Below are positions 25,296-34,750 of a stretch of 64,000 bases of DNA, piece after piece. Source of the DNA: Planococcus citri (Eukaryota > Arthropoda > Insecta > Hemiptera > Pseudococcidae); the NCBI RefSeq assembly GCF_950023065.1, contig NC_088679.1:73966001-74030000 (forward strand). The letters are read 5' to 3'. The notes beneath the pieces were generated by a model, which worked only from the letters and a program-made list of their open reading frames with translations, was not told the origin of the DNA and ran no database searches. The position numbers and the translations under genes were made by a program. How positions within the stretch are numbered: the first letter of the stretch is position 1; the number at the start of each line of letters is the position of its first letter.

Positions 25296-25388
25296 TGGAA
25301 AAGAAAAAACTCTCTCCTTATTTTTAAGCTTTATATTGCAAAGATCTTTTCAAAAAGTACAACTTTTCATCATCAGGTAAGAGCACTT
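25295..25388 (-). repeat. Inverted terminal copy of the Penelope 3' region
   Basis: Reverse complement of 26497-26590 with about one mismatch. Confidence 0.9.
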
Positions 25389-25390
25389 GA

Positions 25391-26407
25391 ATAGAAAAAG
25401 ACTTCCCCAAGATTTGGTTCAGATATGTTGATGACATCTTCAGCATTGTACCAGAGGACTTCAACATAAATGGGTTCCTTGAGACCATGAACAAACAATA
25501 TGCAACCATCAAGTTCACCTATGAATATGAAAACAACCAACAACTGCCATTCTTAGACATCCTAATCACTAGAAAAGACAACAAACTGGAATATGACATC
25601 TACAGAAAGCCTACTCACACTTGCAACAACTACATTCCTGCTGACTCTTACCAGCCCTGGAGCCAAAAACTGGCTGCTTTTAACAGTATGGTCCATAGAT
25701 GTTGTACACTACTCTTGAGCCCAGGAAACAGGAAGAGAGAATTTGACCACATTAAAAGAGTAGCCAACAATCTGGGTTACAAGACCAGAACCATAGACAC
25801 CCTCATCAAAAACCATATAAGCAAACAAAGACTGAAAGAGATCACCACATTCCAAAGAGATAAACCAGACAATAGAAGAATCAAGTTGACCCACTACCCA
25901 GTCTTAACCAACAAACTTTTCCAGATCTTCAGGAAAAATGATTTAGAACCTGTCACAACCAACCAACATAAACTGAAAACCCTATTGGGAAGCCTCAAGG
26001 ACAAAGACCCAAAAACTGACCAATCAGGAATTTATAAGATCACATGCTCTGCTTGTGACAAACTTTACATTAGACAGACTAAGAGAAACATCATAACCAG
26101 ATACAAGGAACATATGCACAAAGCCAGATACAATATTGAAGGAAAATCAGCAATAGGAGACCACATTATAGCAACTGCACACACAATAACTGAACTCAAC
26201 TTGACCCTAGAAAAACCAGTTGCCAGAATATCAGAACTACCAATTAGGGAAGCAATAGCCATGCACAAAAACAATAGAGAAAAACTCCTCAATGATGACT
26301 TGGACCTTTGGACATTGACCTGCTCAAATGCCTACATGGAACCAGTCACATACACACTCCAACAAACAGACACACCCATCCTGGCAGTGACCACACCCAT
26401 GTTTTAG
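25391..26407 (+). pseudogene. Penelope-like reverse transcriptase C-terminus plus GIY-YIG endonuclease
   Basis: The frame is open from 25391 (in-frame TGA at 25388-25390) to the stop at 26405-26407; the first ATG, at 25487, lies inside the domain, so there is no genuine start. Near the N-end RYVDDIF is the reverse-transcriptase catalytic motif with its two aspartates. It is followed by LPFLDILITRKDNKLEYDIY and RKPTHT, the thumb signature of Penelope-like enzymes. After a basic linker comes the nuclease: SGIYKITCSACDKLYIRQT, R..TRYKEH and SAIGDH. The usual YIG is YIR here, so nuclease activity is doubtful. The fingers and early palm of the reverse transcriptase are missing; a full enzyme would be two to three times longer. 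Base composition is less AT-rich than the surroundings, and the frame is intact, suggesting a younger insertion than its host retrotransposon. Confidence 0.92.
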
Positions 26408-26496
26408 GACCAATCACAACACAGAGAAATTGACACACCCACAGAAGTGACCACACCCAACCTTTACTTTAAGATGTTACTTTGTATTAGTTCATT

Positions 26497-26590
26497 AAGT
26501 GCTCTTGCCTGATGATGAAAAGTTGTACTTTTTGAAAAGATCTTTGCAATATAAAGCTTAAAAATAAGGAGAGAGTTTTTTCTTTTCCAA
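26497..26590 (+). repeat. 3' region of the Penelope-like element (inverted partner of 25295-25388)
   Basis: Starts AAGTGCTCTTGCCTGATGAT and ends CTTTTCCAA. Confidence 0.9.
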
Positions 26591-26627
26591 TTATTGGACT
26601 CCTTAGTTTTGGTTCATCTTTTACCCC

Positions 26628-26735
26628 TCAAAACTTAGTATCCAATAATGTGACCATCTTTAAATCAGCAGAATTTTCGTAAGTTACTAAATCCAATGTT
26701 ATTCATCAAATTTTCATCCCACCAAATTTCCCAAC
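26628..26735 (+). pseudogene. Ty3/gypsy integrase fragment, catalytic core middle
   Basis: Continues the integrase frame after the Penelope insertion, beginning with the second copy of the 12-bp duplication. The position where retroviral-type integrases have the second catalytic aspartate (usually DN) reads SNN, so that residue appears lost. An in-frame TAA lies near 26680. The frame then reads to PPNFPT, where the TA-flanked DNA element interrupts it. Confidence 0.85.
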
Positions 26736-28166
26736 TAGGGTAAGTGCGCTGGTTTGTGACAGTGTACTGGTTTGTGACACTTTCACAGTTTAAGTCAAAA
26801 ATAGAGGTAACACTGATTATTTTTATAGATTTTGGTATTTTTCTGTGAAATTTCAATTCATTTTCTATAAGAAACTTCTTATAGTTTCTTCTGTGATATA
26901 CGTTATCAAACAAAAAATGCTGTCTAAATATTCGCCATGTGGAAAACATCAAAAAACACCCGTTTCTAAGAAGCAATCCCGCTATTACCTCCGATGAATT
27001 ATGCCATTTTCAGTGGTTAAACATCAATTTAAATTATTGTGAAGTGAAAATATTGTGGAGTATTGTCTAAAGATGGCTAAGATTGAGTTGTTTTCAGTGA
27101 AATTTCTTAATTTATTTAATATTTTGGACTGTTACGAACCAGTACATCGAAATTGACAAAACACTAGTTTGTGACGTTTTGTCACAAACCAGTGCAAATT
27201 CGAGTCCTCACTAGTACTAGTTTGTGACGGTTTGATTTCTCATTATAAAAAGCGTATAACTGTTATTATTTTCAACCAAAGTAAGTTTTCTTCTATAAAA
27301 TGACATTAGCTATCAAAAATAACTGGTATAAATATAATATATCTTTTTGAGAACAAAAATTCCAAACTGTCACAAACTAGTCTCTATGTACTAGATACAT
27401 CGACACTCATCACTTTTACTCCTGATTGATGAATTGAATTCAAAAAAATACATTTTTATTTATAAATAAATGTGAGATTATTCATTTTAATCATTCTTTG
27501 CTAGTTCTACACCTTTTTTTATGCCCTGAGTGAGTTTGAAATCATTGTAACATTGGAAAATCATAATTTTGTATCATGTTACTTTAGACCTTATCAGGTA
27601 TGTCATTTTGAATACTTCTTACGTGAGTTTGGTGGAGATGGATATTGACTTAACTTGAAAGAATAGTGTAGCCAACGTTTTCACTCAATTAAAATCAATC
27701 ATACACTATCCATTTACTAAATTTATGCTAATTATTCGTTTGTTTTCAAGAGGTGTTATGCACCAACTCTAGTGGGTATATACTTGACTCTGAGGAGTAT
27801 TTCTGTAATTAGATGATGAAAAAATATCAACTTCTATTCAAATTAAGAGAAAATACTGCTATATTCAATTTTCAGTTCAATAGTATGGTTATTTTGTTGA
27901 AAAAGTGAGCGTCACAAACCAGTACCATCTGTCAAAATAACTAGTGCTTGTATGTTACAAACTAGTTCAATTCTCATTTTTTATATTTTTTTAATTTAAA
28001 AAAAAATGTGATCAGATATAATGATACTAGATGATTTATTTTGATCACTATTAGTATGACTTACTAAAAAACCATCTCCCAAAATTCTACCTACTTTCAA
28101 CAATGTTTGAGAGTGATTCAAAGTTGAAAAATGCTTAATGTGTCACAAACCAGCGCACTTACCCTA
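26736..28166. mobile_element. TA-flanked non-autonomous DNA element (1427 bp) inserted in the integrase
   Basis: The element runs from GGGTAAGTGCGCTGG at 26738 to the complementary end at 28164, with a 24-base perfect terminal inverted repeat (26738-26761 and 28141-28164). TA lies on both sides (26736-26737 and 28165-28166). Removing the element and one TA brings the integrase frame back into register, which confirms the borders and the 2-bp duplication typical of Tc1/mariner-like transposition. There is no transposase. The terminal core ACTGGTTTGTGAC or its complement recurs inside at about 26766, 27162-27194 (as an inverted pair), 27216, 27369, 27912 and 27954. Confidence 0.9.
27162..27194. 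repeat. Internal palindrome built from the terminal repeat core
   Basis: Two 14-base arms, CACTAGTTTGTGAC and GTCACAAACCAGTG, face each other across five bases with one mismatch. Each arm is a copy of the core found in the element's termini, so it may bind the same protein. Confidence 0.85.
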
Positions 28167-28775
28167 CCAATGGTTTGGCAGAACAGGCTGTTCAAATTAT
28201 AAAACTCAAGCTGAAGAAAATGGTCGACGTAAAACATACCTATCAAGAAAAAATTGACCACCATCTTATCGAGTTACCGCAACACGCCAATCGATAACAA
28301 AGCAACACCAGCGGAAATGGTCTTCGTATACAAACCAACAACATGGTTCAAAACTTTAAAATCAACTCCAAATTCACCAAAATCAACATCTATTCTCAAC
28401 TCCTGAAAATTGTGCATCAGTGACCAAGTATTCAGCGGTGACTACCGTAAAAACCAATCAACAAAATGGCTGTATGGCACAGTACAAAACGTATTTGGAA
28501 ATCTTCATTATGAAATCTGTCTTGACAATGGCTGTACTCTGAAACGTCATATTGACCAACTGAAGAAAACTCCAGTGAAACAAGTATCATTTGAGGAAGA
28601 TCTGCCTACATCAATATGACATCAACGAAATGCAGAAGCCAATGAGCCGATAATCAATGTACCCAAACTAAATATCAAAGATAGAAACAAAATTGGTCAG
28701 CCTGGTAACCAACAGGCACAAACTCTGAGAAGATTGGCCAGAGTTAGAAAACCAACAGTTAAACTCGACTTATGA
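28167..28775 (+). pseudogene. Ty3/gypsy integrase C-terminal part
   Basis: Starts with NGLAEQAVQIIK, which holds the catalytic glutamate region of integrases. After a frame change comes YRNTPIDNKATPAEMVF, a conserved segment late in the core. A further open frame (28410-28619) holds the C-terminal domain: GDYRKNQSTKWLYG and RHIDQLK. The tail LRRLARVRKPTVKLDL ends at a TGA (28773-28775). Several frameshifts and stops show it is dead. Confidence 0.9.
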
Positions 28776-28849
28776 GTCATTATTCATTACATTCAAACTT
28801 TCATAATTAATATTATTTCAAATTATTTTATTCTAGATTATTTTACACA

Positions 28850-28960
28850 GAGGAGAGTGTAGTGTATCAAACTGGAAACAAAGAGAGAACTGGCTCAAGA
28901 CACCAGAGTCATTTTCCTTGTGGAAAAATTGGTATACATTAATCAACCAGGTAAGTGATT
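28850..28960 (+). other. Possible polypurine tract and start of a 3' LTR
   Basis: GAGGAGAG (28850-28857) directly precedes TGTAGTGTAT (28858-28867). Retrotransposon 3' LTRs usually start with TG after such a tract, about 80 bases after the pol stop here. The same decamer stands at 24601-24610 upstream of the pol fragment. The match does not extend beyond ten bases, so LTR identity is tentative and the LTR end is not located. Confidence 0.35.
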
Positions 28961-30824
28961 TTTGATCATCCTGCAACATTTTGATGCTCCCCTCACTCAT
29001 TTATACAATTTCTTAATTTTTTTGAGCTCTAAACAGAATGTTTAGTTTGCACAGAAATAATTTTTCCAGACTTTTTTCATTTTTCAGACAAATTTTTCAA
29101 ATTTTCTCACCCAAAAAAGTTGAAGGGGAAGAGGGAGGGGTCAAAAATTTACCTAAAAATCACCAAGATTGTAAATGAACTCTTTAAACAAATCGATAAT
29201 AAGCCACAACTCCATTTTTAGCTCGCCAAATTAATTTCCGCACATTCTGCAGACACAGAAAATTGCATTGGAGGCTCTAGAATATACCAGACACCTACAG
29301 ACATACGAAATTTGGTTCAATGGAGTTGATATTAGTTTCAGAACTAATTTCCATCATTTTTACAAAATAAATAGATATATTTTTTGAAAAAAAAAAAAAA
29401 AAAAACTTAAATCATCGAAAAAGGTCAATTTTGGATTTTCAAAAATCACCCAAAAAATTGGAAAAGCAGAAATTTTGGTCATTAAGTTTTCAGTACATAC
29501 CCTCTGCAAAAATCCATTTCCTTTCAAAACAGATGATAAAAAAATGAAGAACCAGGGGGAAAAACGGAGCAAAAGAGAGTCAAAAGCTAGGAAGATAAGA
29601 TCAGTAAATGTTTTAACCGAGTTGATTTCACCTTATCCCATCTGTTAGCTTTCATTTTTACCATCATCTCTTTTTTTATTAACGAAGCAGCACAAAGCAT
29701 TACACTATACAGTTCAGAATGAAAAAAAAAAACATCCTTCTCAGACGATGAAGAAGGTACATATATAAATAGGCATAATGTAGACTAATGCAAGGACTCG
29801 TGAGAGTATACATAAATACAACAACCAGCAGCTAGCAGCTAGCAAGCAGGGATGAAAAAAAAATTACCAAGAATTTCAGTAGTATGCAAAAGGGTATTGG
29901 TGGAGGATCTGGGGAGGTATATTCGTCGTGAAATATTAAAGCAATTATATTTATAATCACTTTTATTCTTTTAAGAGGGCGAAATGAGAAGAACGTATTA
30001 TATAAGTGTACGAGTATATAACATGAACGTAAACCAGGTGAGTACGAATAAATGTTGAATTTTAAATCTTCGTAATTGCAGCGTTTTAATAATGCATAAC
30101 TAGAATAGGAGCTTTTAATGGGGGGAACTTTATCTTTCATTCCAACAATACATTATCTTTTAAGGTAGGCTCTCGTCGTCGCCGTGGCTCGGCGAAAATA
30201 GAAAATTCGCGTAGAAAAGACATCTCCAGCCAGCGCTACGCAATAATTGCGCTGCAAAATATAGTAAATGGCGTCGCTTTTCTTTTCAAATGAGAATGAG
30301 AGAGAGTATCATAAGCGCGTCGAGTCGTCAATGAATTCGCAGTGCGGCGATGATGATGATGATGACGAGGACGACGGAGACTTTGGAGTTATGTAGGTAT
30401 ATACGATACTAGTTTTCCAAACGTCAGGTTTATTAAGTAGCTTAATAAAATGCTCGAAGGAAGATAGTGTGCTGTGTGCTAGTTCATCCTTATGAAAAGC
30501 AGCGAGAACAGAAGAGTAAAGATGTTGAAAAAGGAAACAGATACGATGTGTGAGAATAAGTAGGTACATATAAGATGAGGTGAAACCATCCGAAAGAGTG
30601 GGATGAAAACAATCGACTCGAATTGGCTTCATATAATATCTCATTTACAGTCATTCATGACTCGAGGAGAAATCGACGATTTTCAAAAATAATTTACCAA
30701 TTTTGAAGAAACAATAATCACAAAACATTGATTTATTTAAATACCATAATTATTAATACCAGCAACTGCATGAAGACGATACTTCAACTGCACAAACGTC
30801 AAATCATGTTCTTAATTTTTCAAG
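28961..30824. other. Non-coding stretch
   Basis: Holds a copy of the GGAGGCTCTAGAAT repeat at 29264-29345, an A run near 29390 and a (GAT)n/GAC tract at 30340-30372. Minus-strand frames (29832-30140, 30309-30644) include serine or low-complexity runs and are not credible genes. Confidence 0.4.
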
Positions 30825-30851
30825 TTTTTTTTTTTTTTTTTTTTTTTTTTT
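30825..30851 (-). repeat. T27 homopolymer
   Basis: Twenty-seven consecutive T. It may be the poly(A) tail of a minus-strand retroposon or simple expansion; no retroelement is recognised next to it. Confidence 0.9.
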
Positions 30852-32976
30852 GATAAAACTATCTGATATTAAAGGGAAGTAAATTGCTCTAAAAATTGTA
30901 AAACTGAACTCGAAACCAGTACTCTGAGATTCTGAAATTACTCAGCATGAAAAATGTCGGAAACACAAAATGTTTTACCAATCATGGCACCGCAATTTAC
31001 GTCACGATCGAACTAAAAGTTTGAAAAATCATAAGGTCGAATTATAGGAAAATTGCCATTTTGTAACTCACCCACTCGAGTTATCGTTTATATCGAACAA
31101 TTCTTTACGGAAAATAATCAAAACTCACCTGAAACAAAAAGTTGAAATGTTGATTAGTGAATTGCAAAGTATTTCATTGTTCAATTTTTAGAAATAATAA
31201 AATGCATGACAATATTGAAACTTATAATTAATAACGAGTAAGATTATTTTTACAATTTTCTTACGGTACGTTAAACATATTTTCTGAGTTCAAGTTCGTG
31301 GAAGAATCATCCATTCTAGCCAGTTCGAAAGTTGAAAGGGAAAATATACGAATAATCAGACGAAAATTCAGCACATTTTCCCCCAAAGTATGAAAGGACT
31401 TTATTAAATGCAACACTGCTGAATTCGATTTTTTGGAATTTTTCGATGTTTTTGGGCTCCCTATTGAACCTCGAGGCAAGATAGTTACTGATTGTGACAA
31501 GAAACAACATTTTTGAGAGAAATACATAATAATATGTCAACATAGTCACTTCGTTTTTTATTTCATCTGCCTAATTGTGCAGTTTTTGAACCATTTGGGT
31601 GAATTCAAACACTCGGTGAGGGTCTAAATTTTTAGATGGAATATATGAAGTTTTTTTTGAGTTACTCCAAACTTCCACTATCGTTGTTAAAATGTTGAGG
31701 ATACTAAAATATGAACAAAAGCTATCCAAATTCTTTTTCACGATCCATAAGGTTGTATCATTCCGCATTCAGGTGAGATCCAAATCCAAAATTTTGTATC
31801 ATTTTTCTCATATTAAATTACAAAATATGTAGGTATGCTAAACAGGTTTTCTTTTTTTTGGAGGTGAGGAGGAGGGGGGAGAGGGCGAGGCAGGAGAAGG
31901 GTGGAGGTATCAAATAGTTATACTCGCAGTGCCTAAAACACATACTCGTATTTTAATACCGTCTACTGAATGCTCAAAAGTTGACAATTTTGAGTTTTGT
32001 TTCTATTTATCTAAGGATTAGTATTTTGGACTCCTTTTTATTTTTCAAGTGAAATAATATCAGAAGCTCAAGACAAATCCCCCCTCCCCCCCCAAAAAAC
32101 AACATAGTTGGATACCAAAGATGCTATTTTTGGAAAATTTTGAGATTTCATCTTTTCTGGGAGATTTTTGACTTCTGCCTCCCTCTTTTTTGGAAACCAT
32201 TTTGGATTTTTTAAACAAAATAATTTATCAGAAGAGTTTTTAAGGTGTCAAAAAACATTTAATACCTAACCATTGAATTTTTGACAATTTTGAGTTTTTT
32301 TTCCTTCACTTCTCAAATGGGAATCTTGTTCATTCGAGCAATTATTCCCAAGTTTATTTGTGTTTTACAGAAATTTCATCAATTTTTATAGTTTCATCTC
32401 CATTTTACAGGTTTTGTCAAAGTTTAGATTCCAATTTAATAATGTTTGATCAATTTTATTGCCAAAGTTTTATAATCCATGGGATTTTCATAAAAATTTT
32501 CCCAAATTTTGAGATATTTTATCAAATTTTTAATGTAGGTATTTTTAATTGTTTTTAGCAATATTATTTCAACAAGTTTCAACTTTATTTCAGGCAAATT
32601 TCATTGAATTAGTAAAAATTTCAATAATTTTTTAATAGATAATTTTATTTTCTGCAGTTTTTTGTGCCAATTTTTTAGATTTTTGATGATTATTCTTGTA
32701 CGTGCTTTATGAAAAAAATTCCACTCAAATCCAATAACATTTGATCAATTTTGTTTGTTATTTTCGACTATTTGTTTGATATTTCAATAGAATATTTTAC
32801 TCAAATTTCAAGACATTCCATCAAATTTTCAATTTTTGGTATTTAAATGAAAACTAAAAGTAAGTAAGTACATCTTATCAACTCGAAACCGGGAAATGAA
32901 AAACATGAAATGCAATTTGAAAATTCTGAAAATGGAACCGAAAATTGAGAATTTGAGAATTGAATCAGAAACTAAA
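30852..32976. other. Non-coding stretch with purine tract and short direct repeats
   Basis: A G/A-rich tract lies at 31861-31910. TTGACAATTTTGAGTTTT occurs at about 31981 and 32279 with related flanks, about 300 bp apart. From 32870 to 32976 the sequence is the same GAAAATTGAA-type low-complexity DNA as at 34206-34750, i.e. the target of the next element. Confidence 0.4.
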
Positions 32977-34205
32977 GGGTCATTCCATGCCAAATCGGCG
33001 GATTTTTGCACGAGGGTTCTTCGATTTTTTTCAAAATCAGATATTGTGTAGAGGTCATCAAACGATGACGAATGACGCAAACCGGACATTTTTTCGATTT
33101 TTTTTGACGGAGCTGTGGCGCTTCAAAGTTCTCTAAAATTGCCGAAAATGGAAAATTTCAGTTGCGAATTGCTCCAGTTGTACGTGGTATAGAATTTTGA
33201 ACTTTTTTTCAAATTGTAGTACTTTGAGAGGGTAATCGACGAATTATGTCAAAATCAGTGTTGCCACTTTCTGAAACCTAAAAAACTCGATTTGAAAACT
33301 TATAATTTAAATATAACCACGATGTCCACCAGTAAAAATTCTGAAAAAATTCTCAGTTTTAGTCCTTTTTATGTAGAATAACATATCAAAAAATTGGAGG
33401 GGCATTTGTTTTCATTTTCGATAAAAAAAAATTACAAGTTTTATTTTCATTGCAAAAGTACCATCAGAAACCTAAAAAATGAAAATTTTTGAAATATTTT
33501 ATCAATGTGTAGACGAATATGTGAAAAAAATCCCCCTCACCCCAATTTGTCAACGAATTGACATTTGTCGTGCTATAATTTTATTTTAAGAGTGAAATGT
33601 ATTGAAAAAATGTCGTCGCCGTTAAAAAATTGGGGTGACGGGGATTTTTTCACACATTCGTCCACACATTGATAAAATATTTCAAAAATGCAAAAATTTT
33701 CATTTTTTAGGTTTCTGATGGTACTTTTGCAATGAAAATAAAACTTGTAATTTTTTTTTATCGAAAATGAAAACAAATGCCCCTCCAATTTTTTGATATG
33801 TTATTCTACATAAAAAGGACTAAAACTGAGAATTTTTTCAGAATTTTTACTGGTGGACATCGTGGTTATATTTAAATTATAAGTTTTCAAATCGAGTTTT
33901 TTAGGTTTCAGAAAGTGGCAACACTGATTTTGACATAATTCGTCGATTACCCTCTCAAAGTACTACAATTTGAAAAAAAGTTCAAAATTCTATACCACGT
34001 ACAACTGGAGCAATTCGCAACTGAAATTTTCCATTTTCGGCAATTTTAGAGAACTTTGAAGCGCCACAGCTCCGTCAAAAAAAATCGAAAAAATGTCCGG
34101 TTTGCGTCATTCGTCATCGTTTGATGACCTCTACACAATATCTGATTTTGAAAAAAATCGAAGAACCCTCGTGCAAAAATCCGCCGATTTGGCATGGAAT
34201 GACCC
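32977..34205. mobile_element. Fold-back element with ~575-bp arms and short loop
   Basis: Ends GGGTCATTCCATGCCAAAT (from 32977) and the complement to 34205. The left arm 32977-33548 and right arm 33627-34205 are near-identical reverse complements around a loop of about 78 bp. AAA flanks both sides. There is no transposase; open frames in the arms are mirror images of each other. It shares GGAGCTGTGGCGCTTCAAAG with the element at 7804-10551, and the terminal GGGTCATTCCA and AATCAGTGTTGCCACTTT with the element at 55384-56784, so the three appear to belong to one superfamily. It is inserted into a GAAAATTGAA-type repeat. Confidence 0.92.
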
Positions 34206-34750
34206 AAAGATAAAAAAATTGAAAACAAACAATCGAATGAAAAATTTTAAAAATGGCCATAAACCAAAACTAAAATCGTAAACTCCATAAACAAATTCAA
34301 AACTGGAGTTACATGGTTGAAAAAATTCTGAAATTTAAATGAAAAATTGAAAATAAAATCGAAATAGAACTTTGAAAATTAAATCAAAAACCAACTCAAA
34401 GTAAAATCGAGAACATTGAAATTGAATTTATAAGAATCTAATGAACATCGAGTCTCCAAAACTTTTACTTCAAATACTGTAAAAAATTCGAAAAACGAAA
34501 GTAAAGACTGAAAATTTTGAATAATAAAACGAAAATTCTGGAAATTGAATGAAAAATTGAAAAAAATTCGAAAAAAGAACGTGAAACAGAAAACTTTGAC
34601 ATTGAAATCGAAAATATGACGGCAAAATTCAAAATCTGGAAATGAAAATCGAAATTAAAATAAAATCCAAGACTAAAAATTAAATCGATAAATCTGAAAG
34701 TTGGATCGAAAATTGAAACCCAAAAACAAAAGTAAAATAAAAACTACAAA
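34206..34750 (+). repeat. Degenerate GAAAATTGAA / AAATCGAAA low-complexity repeat
   Basis: Short phrases such as AAAATCGAAAATTGAAA recur irregularly. The same material is found left of the fold-back element (32870-32976), so the element split it. Confidence 0.55.

Larger units (their letters stand above)
25296..26627 (+). mobile_element. Penelope-like element, 5'-truncated, with inverted terminal copies
   Basis: The 1.3-kb insertion lies between two copies of TCAAAACTTAGT. About 94 bases at its left edge (25295-25388) are the reverse complement of 26497-26590, so the element begins with an inverted partial copy of its own 3' region. Inverted flanking copies are known for Penelope-like elements. 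Between them lies a reverse-transcriptase C-terminus fused to a GIY-YIG nuclease domain. The tail after 26590 is not a poly(A) tract. The arms contain CTGATGATGAAA, which resembles part of a hammerhead ribozyme core, but I cannot fold a complete one. Confidence 0.92.

Noticed and set aside
26497..26590. Hammerhead ribozyme in the Penelope-like arm
   Set aside because: CTGATGA and GAAA are present in order with a weak stem between, but I could not close stems I and III; kept only as a possibility in the findings.
30309..30644. 111-residue minus-strand frame with a serine run
   Set aside because: The serine run comes from a (GAT)n tract and the rest shows no recognisable domain.
32829..34281. 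Matching frames at 32829-33089 (minus) and 34093-34281 (plus)
   Set aside because: Same cause: they lie in the inverted arms of the fold-back element.
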